Source of the DNA: Verrucomicrobiia bacterium
GTDB lineage: Bacteria > Verrucomicrobiota > Verrucomicrobiia > Limisphaerales > UBA11358
Direction: 5' to 3'
DNA: 64,000 nt
NCBI GenBank assembly: GCA_031290985.1
Contig: JARLJW010000043.1
Location: 62,001-126,000 of the forward strand
Shown here in pieces: positions 53,043-62,083 of the stretch. The notes under the pieces were generated by a model, which ran no database searches, was not told where the DNA came from, and worked only from the letters and a program-made list of their open reading frames with translations. A program made the translations under genes and the position numbers. The stretch's first letter is position 1; every line of letters begins with the position of its first letter.

Positions 53043-53366
53043 CGCGGTGGCAGCAAGTCGTTCGAATCATCCACGACATCTTGGACTGCGGTGGCAAGGC
53101 GGGAGCCGCGACACCGCTTTCGTGCGGGCGAAAAATGAACTGGCGGAAGAAAACCTTGGCGCGTGCGAAAGCGGCGTGGCGCTGCGCTTCCCGCCGCAGT
53201 CCAAGACGCTTGTGGGCAGGGCCACATTGACAGGTTTGCCGGGGGGTTGATGAATTACCACGCCACAAACCACGCCACAAAGTGCCGGCTGCGCAGGCAT
53301 GGTTTGTCGCCGCGCGACAAACTCCACCAGTACTCCACCAGTACTCCACCAGTTTTGGAAGGTGCT
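53043..53366. other. Intergenic region with MITE-like inverted repeat
   Basis: No gene. Besides the element 53080-53205 there are short direct repeats: CACGCCACAAA twice near 53260, and ACTCCACCAGT three times in 53326-53355. Confidence 0.55.
53080..53205. repeat. 126-bp MITE-like element with about 40-bp imperfect terminal inverted repeats
   Basis: The left end CTTGGACTGCGGTGGCAAGG ... CGCTTTCG is mirrored by CGAAAGCGGCG ... CCGCAGTCCAAG at the right end. The inside is too short for a gene. The structure is that of a small non-autonomous transposon or REP-type palindrome. Confidence 0.7.
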
Positions 53367-54206
53367 CTAAAATCCCGCCACGATTTGCCGGGTGATTGCC
53401 GGGATGATCCCCTTCTCTTCCGGCCGGGTGGTGAAGATGACCAGCACGAATTTTTTCCCGGACGCCAGTTCCACGATGGCCGCGTCATGGCGCGCGGCGC
53501 TCATGTCGCCGGCCTTCGACCACAGCTTCGCCGTTGCGGGCAAACCGGCGCCGATAAACTCCCGCCCTTGGTGATCGGTGGATTGGGGATCCGCAAAATC
53601 CCGGCGCAGCAAGGCCCGCATCTCCGCGCAACGCGGTGCTGACACGCACCGGTCCGTGGCGATTTCGACGAACAGGCGCGCCGTGGCATTGGTCGTCAAA
53701 CAATTCCGGGCGGGCGTGAATTGATCCACCACCTGTTTGTCACGACCGTAGGGGCCGTCGTGCCACGTCTTGCGGTTGGCGTTGATTTCCGGATAGCCCA
53801 CCGCGTGAAAATACCGGTTCACGCGGTTCCGCTTTTCGTGCCAGGCGGCCAGGGCGGCGGGCGGCAGCTCGGGGCCGCTCGTGGTGTCCGTCAGCACATC
53901 GAGCACGTAGCCGGTGGCCTCGTTGCTGGAATCGACGATCATGTCGCGCAGGGCCCGGCGGAGTTCGGGGGTGTCGGAGATTTTCTTGTCCTCCAGCCAG
54001 CGGTGCGTGGCGGCGAGGTAAAACATTTTGATGACGCTCGCCGGATAGATCGGGGCATCGCCGCGATGCGCGGCGCGCGGAAAGTTTTTCCCGGCCGCCA
54101 GGTCCACGAGGGTCACGGCCAGTTCATCCGCGCGCAGCCGGGCCGGCGCGAATTGTTCCAGCGCCGTTTCCACGGCGTGGTCCACGAGGAGTGGCAGCGC
54201 GTTCAT
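53367..54206 (-). CDS. Class A beta-lactamase-related serine hydrolase
   Basis: The 279-aa protein shows the penicillin-binding fold: the S-x-x-K motif in YPASVIKMFYLA, SSN in IVDSSNEATGYVLD and a KSG-box variant in LWSKAGDMSA. No signal peptide is visible, so it would stay in the cytoplasm unless the start is wrong. True class A beta-lactamases need an Omega-loop Glu that I cannot identify here, so the role is more likely a hydrolase of unknown substrate. Confidence 0.85.
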   Translation of the reverse strand: MNALPLLVDHAVETALEQFAPARLRADELAVTLVDLAAGKNFPRAAHRGDAPIYPASVIKMFYLAATHRWLEDKKISDTPELRRALRDMIVDSSNEATGYVLDVLTDTTSGPELPPAALAAWHEKRNRVNRYFHAVGYPEINANRKTWHDGPYGRDKQVVDQFTPARNCLTTNATARLFVEIATDRCVSAPRCAEMRALLRRDFADPQSTDHQGREFIGAGLPATAKLWSKAGDMSAARHDAAIVELASGKKFVLVIFTTRPEEKGIIPAITRQIVAGF

Positions 54207-54281
54207 GACCAGAGTCTGCCGCGATTTGCCAAGGATAAAAGTGGATTTTTCCGATTTTTATTCGTTTTCAACAACGTGGAA

Positions 54282-55340
54282 ATGTGCTTGAATTTGCTGG
54301 TGAAAATCAGCGCCCGCGCGTGCGAGCTTCGGCTCGCAAACCCGTGGAAAATTGCCAGCAGCAAAGGATCTGGCGTCCACCGGACTGTGATAGTGGAACT
54401 AACCGATGCCGAAGGTGTCTCCGCCATCGGCGAGGCCGCCCCGTCCTCGCTCTACGGCGAGTCCGTGGAGACCGTGCTGCCCGTGCTCGCGCAGCTCGAG
54501 GCCGCGAAGCTTTCCTTCCGCGACGTGCCCGGCAGCATGAGGTTCCTGGAAGCGCTCCCGAAAATTCCCTATGCCGTGAAGTGCGCCCTGAACCTGGCGC
54601 TGCTGGACGGCGCCGCGAAGCACGCGGGCAAGCCGCTCCACGATTTCCTGGGGCTGGGCTTCCGCGAGCACCATCACGTCACCTCCTTCAGCATCGGCAT
54701 CGACTCGCCGGACATCATCCGCAAGAAGGTTGCGGATGCCGCCGAGTATCCGCGCATCAAGCTCAAGGTCGGGGATCCGCGCGACAAGGAGAATTTCGCC
54801 GCGCTCCGCAGCGTCGCGCCGAACAAACCCGTGCGCGTGGACGCCAATGAAGGCTGGAAGACCAAGGAAGACGCCCTGCGCATGATCGAGTGGCTGATGG
54901 AGACGGATAAAAACCTCGAATTCATTGAGCAGCCCATGCCGCGCACCTCCAGCGACGCCGACCTCAAGTGGCTCAAGGAACGTTCCCCGCTGCCGATTTT
55001 TGGCGATGAATCCTGCCACACCGTGAAGGACATCCCGCGCTGCGCGGAATGTTTCCACGGCGTGAACGTGAAACTCGTCAAGACCGGCGGCGTGAGCATG
55101 GCCTACGACACCTTGTCGGCCGCGCGCCAGGCCGGCTTGCAGACCATGCTCGGCTGCATGATCGAGACCAGCGTCATGATCAGCGCCGCCGCGCACCTCG
55201 CGGAACTGACCGACTACCTGGACATCGACGGCAACCTGCTCATCACCAACGACCCGTTCACCGGCGTGACGGCGAAGAACGGCATCCTGTCCTTTGCCAC
55301 CGCCAAGGAAAAACGCGGACTCTGTGTGAGTCCGCGTTGA
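54282..55340 (+). CDS. Dipeptide epimerase (enolase superfamily, L-Ala-D/L-Glu epimerase type)
   Basis: ATG 54282 is chosen (352 aa); the frame continues upstream only through the divergent gene. The enolase-superfamily residues are in place: RIKLKVGDP (KxK general base), VDANEGW (Asp), FIEQPMP (Glu), FGDESC (Asp) and NVKLVKTGG (second base Lys). N-terminal GVSAIGEAAPSSLYGES is the capping part. Such enzymes interconvert L-Ala-D-Glu and L-Ala-L-Glu during murein peptide recycling, though many members act on other dipeptides. The serine hydrolase gene is divergent, 75 bases away. Confidence 0.92.
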   Translation: MCLNLLVKISARACELRLANPWKIASSKGSGVHRTVIVELTDAEGVSAIGEAAPSSLYGESVETVLPVLAQLEAAKLSFRDVPGSMRFLEALPKIPYAVKCALNLALLDGAAKHAGKPLHDFLGLGFREHHHVTSFSIGIDSPDIIRKKVADAAEYPRIKLKVGDPRDKENFAALRSVAPNKPVRVDANEGWKTKEDALRMIEWLMETDKNLEFIEQPMPRTSSDADLKWLKERSPLPIFGDESCHTVKDIPRCAECFHGVNVKLVKTGGVSMAYDTLSAARQAGLQTMLGCMIETSVMISAAAHLAELTDYLDIDGNLLITNDPFTGVTAKNGILSFATAKEKRGLCVSPR

Positions 55341-55377
55341 TGGTGAAGTTCAATTTTAAATTTTTCGGGCCGGTATA

Positions 55378-56250
55378 TTAATTTAAAACCGTCGCGTGGT
55401 GGGTCACCCAGATCCAGTCAGCATTGCCAATGTTCACACCCTTGGGCAACTGGCCGCCGCCAAAAACCGTGGGAATCTTCAAGGCCGCAGTCACCCATTT
55501 ATGAGTTTCGGAGTGACCGTCGGCAAAGGAGAACCCGCAGATGCTGACGGCATGATAGGCTCCGGGGACATCGGGGAAAAACCCGTGCTGCCCCGTAGAA
55601 TCAATCTGGAGAAAACCATCATTCATGCTGCTCATGCTTTCCTCACAAAAAACGAAGGCATCCGAGGGACCAAGCCCGCCTGCCCCCAGATCGGTGGCCT
55701 TTACATAAGCCTTATAACCCGGATTATAGCCCGGCAGGTTATTTGGCCCGCCGCCTTGTACGATATATTTAACCAGCAGACACCCCATCTGCATCTGCAT
55801 GGAATAGCTGCGAATTCGCGGTCCGTTTTGAGATTCCACAACGTCACCAGGGCACCTATAGACATCGACCTGCCCGTTCATATACGGGGCAAGGATCGAA
55901 TTTTGAAACAGCACCCGGTTGGTATTGCCAGGTTTCAGCCACCAGTCTTCCCCGGCGGCACCGGGACACCAGCCGTTTGCATCCGTCACGTTACTCGGGG
56001 CATTGGGCACCATGGTATCATTGTAGTCCCCTTCATACATTTTGCAGCCAAGCTGCATCTGCTTGAGGTTGCTGACGCATTTGGCGGTTTGCGCCCTGAC
56101 CTTGGCGCTGGCCAGCGCCGGCAGCAGCATCGCCGCCAAGATGGCGATGATGGCGATGACCACCAGCAATTCAATCAGCGTAAAGGCGGAACGCCGCGCC
56201 GACGGACGAGAGAAGCGGTCGGGCCGGACATTATTTTTCATCATATTCAT
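55378..56250 (-). CDS. Prepilin-type N-terminal methylation domain protein (DUF1559-like)
   Basis: The 290-aa pseudopilin has leader [18 protein letters not shown] after a basic N-terminus ([12 protein letters not shown]), then [21 protein letters not shown], and a C-terminal box [13 protein letters not shown]. It is the third such protein in the window. It lies directly downstream of a giant secreted protein on the same strand (72 bases), repeating the pairing seen at 9.7 kb. Confidence 0.92.
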   Translation of the reverse strand: MNMMKNNVRPDRFSRPSARRSAFTLIELLVVIAIIAILAAMLLPALASAKVRAQTAKCVSNLKQMQLGCKMYEGDYNDTMVPNAPSNVTDANGWCPGAAGEDWWLKPGNTNRVLFQNSILAPYMNGQVDVYRCPGDVVESQNGPRIRSYSMQMQMGCLLVKYIVQGGGPNNLPGYNPGYKAYVKATDLGAGGLGPSDAFVFCEESMSSMNDGFLQIDSTGQHGFFPDVPGAYHAVSICGFSFADGHSETHKWVTAALKIPTVFGGGQLPKGVNIGNADWIWVTHHATVLN

Positions 56251-56322
56251 TATAGCTCATGATACCAGGTTGATAAAATAAAAAAGGGCATCCGCCGCGA
56301 ACGACGGATGCCCCTGGAATGT

Positions 56323-59300
56323 TTACTGCAGCCGGATGCGGAAGTAGCCTTGGCCTCCGCTGACAGTGTTGGTCACGCTGATCGCACCGCCGGTGCCGGC
56401 ATTGGTTGAGAGCGGCAGCCAGGTGGGCTGCAACAAGTTGGTCTTGGAATCCACCACGTAGGACGGACCCACTTCCGTGCCGAAGCTCAAGGCGAAGTTG
56501 GTGCCGCCACGGAGGGCCGGTCCGGTGAGCGACGGCGACACGGCCAACGTCAGGGTCACGGGGGTCGGGTTGGTGATCAAGGTGGTGCCGTCACTGACGC
56601 GCACCGTGTAGATGGAGCCGAGGTTGCCCGGCTGCACGTTGGTGATGATCAGTGTCTTGCCCACCGCCGCCGGGATGCTCACGCTGTTGGAGAGCCACTG
56701 ATAATTGGTGAGGCCGGAGAACGTGCTGGCCGTGACGGTGAAGGTGCTGGCGGTGAGGCCCGGCACCACTGCGCGCGTGGCGGGCAGGACGCTGATGATG
56801 CTGGGCAACGGCGGCGTGACGGTGGCCACGCTGCTGGTCGCAAAGTTCCAATTGTCATTGATGAGCACCCGGAAGGTGCCGTAGTTGGTCGGCCCGGAGG
56901 TGAAGCTGTAGGTGCGGTTCGTGGCAAAGGGAATGTTGTTCGAGTTGAGCTGCCATTGGTAATTCGTGTTCCCGGAGAACGAGTTGGCCGCCGAATACAG
57001 GTTGGTGGAGATGCCTGCCGCCACGACGAGGCTGGTGGACAGGGTGGTGAGGCTGGCCACCGGGTTGGTCGTGATGGTGAACAGCGGCGGACGCAGCGTG
57101 ACGTTGGTGCTGACGACGGTATAATTACCGTCATTCACGGTCCAGGCGTAGGTTCCGTAGCTGGCCGGAGCCACTGTAAAGCTATACGTGTTGTTCGTGG
57201 CCCCGGCGATGGGCGTGCCATTCAGCGACCACTGGCCATTGGTGTTGGCCGAGGAGCTGTCAAAGCTGGCCGCCACGCTGAAATTGGTGACCGCGCCCAC
57301 CGCCGCAATGACGTTGGTCGGTTGCAGCGTGATCAGCGGGGTCGCCAGCCGGACGACTTTGATGTCCGAATAATAAACCGCGGCATCCGCGCCGCCCACC
57401 GAGTTGAACGGATCAAGATAGCCCAGCATGATCAAGCCGTTCGTCCACACAGTCGTGTTGGTGTAAGTAAAGATGGACGTGCCGTTCATGGACAGCGTCA
57501 CTTTGTTTTTTACGGTCTTGATCTCCACATTCACCCAGGCATTGGTATAAAAGTTGCCCAAGATCGCGGCGTTGTAGGGCGAGATGTTGGCGGGGATGCC
57601 CGCGACGGGAGTGGTGCCGTTCAGCACGCTGTAGGGCGACGGATTCTTGAACACGTTCACGAAAGACGTGTGCGAAGCCGTGGCGAGGGTCTGCCAGCCG
57701 GCGTTGCCATTCGTTCCGCCCACGCCGGTTTTTTCAATATAATCACCGGCGGCCGCACCACCATCAACCATCATCGAATACCAGACGCCATCGCTGGTCC
57801 ACGTCAGATTGGTGCCATCCGGATCCCAGCCGCTTTGCAGGGCGCTGCCGCTCCACCAGTTGGTGGCGGTGCCGGTATGATTGATGCCAAACAGCGGGCC
57901 CTCGGTCGTATAAGCCGGGCTGTTGCCCTCGGGGACGTTCATGGCAAAACGGAAGGCATAATCGCCGCTGAAGGTGACGTTCGTCGGATAGAGATTCACG
58001 CCCGCCGCCGAGCCGACGCTTTTGTTCACGGTGACCCGCAGGCACGAGGTCGCGCCGCTGGGCGGCAATGAGATCAGGCCGTTATTGGCGCTTTCCCCGT
58101 TGGCAGCCGTGAGGTCGTAGCCGAATTCGATCGTGTTATCGATCCCATTGGTGTGCATGTTGTTGTTCGCCGAGGTCACCCCCCAGTTGGCCGCATCGGC
58201 GGGATCCGTCAGCGGATTCGCATACAGCACGGTCGCCGGCAGGTTCGCATTGTCAATGATGGTAATCACCACCTTGTTCGTCCCGGCCGCGTAGACGGTG
58301 CCGGGGTTCAAGCCGACAGTGAAGGGCTTGTTTCCCACATAACTGGTGGTATCAATCAGCGGGAAGATTGAGGCATTGGTGACAAAAATATCGCCCGGAT
58401 TGAAGGTGACTGGCTGTGCCGGCGTGAACTGCACGTTGGAAACGGCGACTCCCGAGTACGTGAAGTTTGATACGGTGAAGCTGGCCGCATTGGTATCGCC
58501 CCAGCGGGTGAGGACAAAGGAACCGTAGTCATTGGTCAGTCCCTTGTACATCGTGGAGCCCGGGGCTGAAGAGATGAAGACATACTGGGTTCCGATGTTC
58601 TGGATATAAACCGTATCGCTCACCGGCGCGGCCCCGGCATAGTTGCCATTGCCAGCAATGGTCAGAATAACGGTGGTGGTGGGACGCGACAAGCCATCGT
58701 TCACCGGGGTGATCGTAATGTTGGTGGTATTAATTCCCGCCGCCAAGGTGACGGAGCTTGCCGTTCCACCAGAAACGGTGTAGGTGCCGTTTGTGGCCGT
58801 ACCGGTCAAGGTGTAAAACACGGTCAAAGGTGAATTCGTGTCGGCGGAATTTACACTGCTGCGCGTGATGGTGAACACCCCTGGCGTCGGGCCGCTCTGC
58901 GAGGCTGCCGGAACGGTTGCCGTCACACTAACCTTGGTGGCGGGCTGGCTGATGGTAAAGTTGGTCTGACCGGTCGCGTTGCCGTAGGTGATCGTCGTGG
59001 CCGTAAGGCCTAGGGACCATTGCTGAATGCCGCCTACGCCGGAACTGCTGACATAGACGTTGTCGGCCGCATCCCAGCAAAAGCCGCGGGCTTGAGTGGC
59101 GGTGTTCGAGTTGACGATCGTATGGAGGGTCGAAATGTCCGGAATGCCGTTGGTCAAGGAGCAAATGCTGATATGGTTGTCCGATATGCCCACACCTCCG
59201 AAATAATTTCCATCGGGTGAAACCGCACCATCAGCCAAGCCCTGGCCGTTGATGATGAAAAAATCGCTGCCGTTGCCGGTGGCGGTGACTGAATCCCACA

Positions 59301-60291
59301 ACAAGGTCAAATTCTGATCATAAACCTGCACGTTGGCCTTGCCGGGCGAATCTCGCCGGTTGCTCAGATAAAAATATCCATTGGGTCCGACAGTTATGCC
59401 GGGGTAATTATTGTTAAGGACCTGGTTTAGGCCGGTCTCCGGTCCAAGCAGGTCGGGGGCGGTTGTCCTGGGCATCGTTGCCAAATTAATGTTACTGTAT
59501 ACGAGAATTGAATTCAGCGCCGTGGCATTGAAGGCAAAATTGCCGGCATCGACCGTGTACAAAACGGCATTGCCACCGGCCTGGAGATTCCCAATCAACA
59601 GTGGGCGGGAAAATTCTGAACCGTGCGAATTCGCCGCGGACCCGGCGGTGTCACCCGGCGGCCCCAGCAGCAATTGATTGGTCGACAAATCTGGAGCCAC
59701 ACGCCAGACGCCCGAGTGCGCCGACGCAAAATCACCCACTGTCAGCCAGCTATCATCATTCACCGCCAGGCGATAAGGGCTGCTGCCGCTGCTGGCCACC
59801 CAACTCACGCCCGCGCTGTTGGTGTTGATGAGACTCATGTCGCTATAGTGACGCCGCAAGGAACCGTTCGTGTTCGCCAGTGTGGAAACGGCCATGTAAA
59901 TCTGGCCGAAGTATGGCGAATTTTTGACATGATTCACATCCACCCCGCGGGAAGCAGCCACTGAAAATGTGGAAAGAATGCTGGCCAAGCCTGAGCCATT
60001 TTTGCTCACCGCGATCTTGTAGCTCGTATGCGCCCCCAAACTGAACGACTTCAGCCCCTTCAGTTCATTTGTGCCGGTCAACACCCCGTCGAAGGCGGAA
60101 TTGGTGCTTCCATCCTCATGAGTGACGACAATTACAGCGTTCGACTCATTGAGGTAAAATTGGATGGTGCCGTTGTTGTTGGTCACGCTGGAGGCATAGG
60201 GCGTGGCCTTGGCCTGCCCGGCAAAGAAAGCGGCCACCGCCAGCACGGTGATGACCTTTGCCAGTGTGCATAGATAGGTTCGTTTAAACAT
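56323..60291 (-). CDS. Giant secreted protein with Calx-beta and Ig-like domains
   Basis: Start ATG 60291 gives a classical signal peptide (TYLCTLAKVITVLAVAAFFAG, cut near AKA) and 1322 residues. ATG 60393 would add 34 residues with IIKPE repeats and place the signal far inside, so it is less likely. The first part (to about 480) looks like a propeller-type region with LYLSNRRDS-like YFYLSNRRDSPG and LADGAVSPDGNYFGG. Next come Calx-beta modules (VFTITRSSVNSADTNSPLTVFYTLTG, NITITPVNDGLSRPTTTVIL), a LamG-like stretch, then three Ig-like repeats (GQWSLNGTPIAGATNN, YQWQLNSNNIPFATN, YQWLSNSVSIP). The end is the small beta domain GYFRIRLQ. Role: surface or extracellular binding, not known further. 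Confidence 0.87.
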   Translation of the reverse strand: MFKRTYLCTLAKVITVLAVAAFFAGQAKATPYASSVTNNNGTIQFYLNESNAVIVVTHEDGSTNSAFDGVLTGTNELKGLKSFSLGAHTSYKIAVSKNGSGLASILSTFSVAASRGVDVNHVKNSPYFGQIYMAVSTLANTNGSLRRHYSDMSLINTNSAGVSWVASSGSSPYRLAVNDDSWLTVGDFASAHSGVWRVAPDLSTNQLLLGPPGDTAGSAANSHGSEFSRPLLIGNLQAGGNAVLYTVDAGNFAFNATALNSILVYSNINLATMPRTTAPDLLGPETGLNQVLNNNYPGITVGPNGYFYLSNRRDSPGKANVQVYDQNLTLLWDSVTATGNGSDFFIINGQGLADGAVSPDGNYFGGVGISDNHISICSLTNGIPDISTLHTIVNSNTATQARGFCWDAADNVYVSSSGVGGIQQWSLGLTATTITYGNATGQTNFTISQPATKVSVTATVPAASQSGPTPGVFTITRSSVNSADTNSPLTVFYTLTGTATNGTYTVSGGTASSVTLAAGINTTNITITPVNDGLSRPTTTVILTIAGNGNYAGAAPVSDTVYIQNIGTQYVFISSAPGSTMYKGLTNDYGSFVLTRWGDTNAASFTVSNFTYSGVAVSNVQFTPAQPVTFNPGDIFVTNASIFPLIDTTSYVGNKPFTVGLNPGTVYAAGTNKVVITIIDNANLPATVLYANPLTDPADAANWGVTSANNNMHTNGIDNTIEFGYDLTAANGESANNGLISLPPSGATSCLRVTVNKSVGSAAGVNLYPTNVTFSGDYAFRFAMNVPEGNSPAYTTEGPLFGINHTGTATNWWSGSALQSGWDPDGTNLTWTSDGVWYSMMVDGGAAAGDYIEKTGVGGTNGNAGWQTLATASHTSFVNVFKNPSPYSVLNGTTPVAGIPANISPYNAAILGNFYTNAWVNVEIKTVKNKVTLSMNGTSIFTYTNTTVWTNGLIMLGYLDPFNSVGGADAAVYYSDIKVVRLATPLITLQPTNVIAAVGAVTNFSVAASFDSSSANTNGQWSLNGTPIAGATNNTYSFTVAPASYGTYAWTVNDGNYTVVSTNVTLRPPLFTITTNPVASLTTLSTSLVVAAGISTNLYSAANSFSGNTNYQWQLNSNNIPFATNRTYSFTSGPTNYGTFRVLINDNWNFATSSVATVTPPLPSIISVLPATRAVVPGLTASTFTVTASTFSGLTNYQWLSNSVSIPAAVGKTLIITNVQPGNLGSIYTVRVSDGTTLITNPTPVTLTLAVSPSLTGPALRGGTNFALSFGTEVGPSYVVDSKTNLLQPTWLPLSTNAGTGGAISVTNTVSGGQGYFRIRLQ

Positions 60292-60344
60292 ACGGATGGA
60301 TGGGATTGGGGGTTGGGGGGTGCGGGAACGGGCGGCAGATTTTT

Positions 60345-60389
60345 CGGGTTTAATGATTTCGGGTTTAATGATTTCGGGTTTAATGATTT
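60345..60389 (-). repeat. Three 15-bp tandem repeats upstream of the giant gene
   Basis: The unit CGGGTTTAATGATTT is repeated three times; read on the minus strand it would encode EIIKP blocks. It lies in the probable 5' leader of the gene starting at 60291. Confidence 0.85.
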
Positions 60390-60462
60390 CCATAGCGGCG
60401 GTTCTGGTTTTTTTAGCGGCTGATTTAAAATGAACTACGTGCGGCAGTTTGCGGGCACGCAA

Positions 60463-60768
60463 AACCCAGCCTCTTAAAGAGCCGGGGGCGCCGCGTATCG
60501 GTCATAGGCACGACACTGTAGCTGCTGCTGTTTCTCATCATTCTCCTTCTCGTCCGACAATGAGCCCGGCTATGAAAGCCGAACCCACCAAGTTTCATGT
60601 TGAAATGAAACTCACACAAGTTTTTACGCCCCCCGTTACAATTTTGCAACAAAAAACTGAAAAATCGGCATCAATATAAGCAAGTGTTACAAAGCCATCC
60701 GCCGTCTGGTCGCGGAATAATACCAACTAAATCAACGGGCGTTTTGATCCCGTTCTCTGGTCTTGGGT
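60463..60768. other. Intergenic region
   Basis: No gene supported. Part of it, with the CAACAAAAAACTG run and AT-rich patches near 60650-60690, may hold the promoter of the giant gene. Confidence 0.45.
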
Positions 60769-61938
60769 TCATTTCGCGCCCGGATTTGCGCCCGTAAATT
60801 TATAATCCGCCAGGGCTTCCGCCGCCAAGGTCCCCAATCGCCGCCGCAGCGGAATCACGTTGCCCGCCTCCGTGGGATGATTCCGGTTCGACAAGAAAAT
60901 CACGAAGGTTTTTGAGGCTGGATCGATCCACAATGAGCCGCCCGTCCAGCCCGTATGGCCGTAGGAACCCAGCGGAAAAATTTCCCCGCGCGGTCCGTTG
61001 TAGGGCGAATTGATGTCCCAGCCCAGCCCGCGCTGCGCGGAAATTTCCGGCGGCGTCTGCACGCTGGTCATCAGCTTCACCGTCTCCGGCTTGAAGATCC
61101 GCACGCCGTCCAACTCGCCCAGATTCAGCAACATCCGCGCATACCGCGCCAGGTCCGGCGCCGTGATGAATAATCCGGCGTGCCCGGCCACCCCGCCCAT
61201 GTGCCGCGCGGTGGGATCATGCACCACCCCGCGCCAGGGTTTGCCGTCCACCACTTCCGTCGGCGCGATGCGCCCCAGCTTTTCTTTCGGCGGCAAATAT
61301 CCGGTGTCCGTCATCTTCAGCGGCCCGTAAATTTCGCGCTGCACAAAAACTTCCAGCGGCAGCTTGCTCACCCGTTGCACAATCTCGCCGGTGAGAAACA
61401 GGTTGATGTCGCTGTATTTAAAGGCGGTCCCGGGCGGGGATTGCAATTTGACCGCGCAGGCTTTTCGCACCGCCTCGGCCTGGCCGTGCCAGTCCGTTTT
61501 GGTCTCGATGTCCGGCGGCAAACCGGAGGTGTGCGTGAGCAGTTCCTTGACCGTGACGTCGTCGCGGCCATCGCCGGTGAATTCGGGGATATACGTTTTC
61601 ACGGGCGCAGCGAGCTGCACCTGTCCACGCTCAACGAGCAGCATAACAGCGGGTGTGCCGGCGATGACCTTGGTCAATGACGCCGCGTCAAAGATCGTGT
61701 CCTCGGTCATCGGCTCCGGCGCGGGCACCAGTGCGCGATGGCCGTAGGCCTTGTGATAGGCCGTGCCGTTGTGTTCGACCCACAACACGCCGCCGGGACA
61801 TTTGTTGCTGCTGATGGCGGACAAGATGGCGGCGTCCATCGCCGCCAGTTTTTCCGGGTGAAAGGCCTCCGCGAACAACGGCGGAACCATCAAAAAGAAA
61901 GCCAGCAATATTAACCGGATTTTCGCACATTGAATCAC
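60769..61938 (-). CDS. Class C beta-lactamase-related serine hydrolase, secreted
   Basis: GTG 61938 gives a signal segment (IRLILLAFFLMVPPLFAEA) and 389 aa; the frame further upstream runs into an inverted repeat and is not coding. Motifs: catalytic S-x-x-K in DAASLTKVIAGTP, Tyr in FKYSDINLFL and HTGWTGGSLW as the KTG equivalent. The fold is that of beta-lactamase class C and D-Ala-D-Ala peptidases/esterases. Together with the downstream NamZ-type muramidase it suggests handling of cell-wall fragments; true lactamase activity is unproven. Confidence 0.9.
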   Translation of the reverse strand: MIQCAKIRLILLAFFLMVPPLFAEAFHPEKLAAMDAAILSAISSNKCPGGVLWVEHNGTAYHKAYGHRALVPAPEPMTEDTIFDAASLTKVIAGTPAVMLLVERGQVQLAAPVKTYIPEFTGDGRDDVTVKELLTHTSGLPPDIETKTDWHGQAEAVRKACAVKLQSPPGTAFKYSDINLFLTGEIVQRVSKLPLEVFVQREIYGPLKMTDTGYLPPKEKLGRIAPTEVVDGKPWRGVVHDPTARHMGGVAGHAGLFITAPDLARYARMLLNLGELDGVRIFKPETVKLMTSVQTPPEISAQRGLGWDINSPYNGPRGEIFPLGSYGHTGWTGGSLWIDPASKTFVIFLSNRNHPTEAGNVIPLRRRLGTLAAEALADYKFTGANPGAK

Positions 61939-61951
61939 TGGGCCAAAAATA

Positions 61952-62045
61952 AAACATTCAACGTTCAACGCCCAACTCTCAACGCCCAAGGGACTCCACC
62001 ACGGACACTTGGAGGTTGGGCGTTGAATGTTAGATGTTGAATGTT
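61952..62045. repeat. Intergenic inverted repeat made of TTCAACG/CGTTGAA units
   Basis: ACATTCAACGTTCAACGCCC on the left is mirrored by GGGCGTTGAATGTTAGATGT on the right around a 40-base centre. It lies between the NamZ-type gene and the serine hydrolase gene. Confidence 0.7.
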
Positions 62046-62083
62046 TCAAGGGAACGAAATGACAGGTATGCACAGGTATCCTT

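Noticed and set aside
53721-54281. 5' extension of the dipeptide epimerase frame
   Set aside because: It runs antisense through the beta-lactamase-like gene; the enolase-superfamily fold starts at about 54282.
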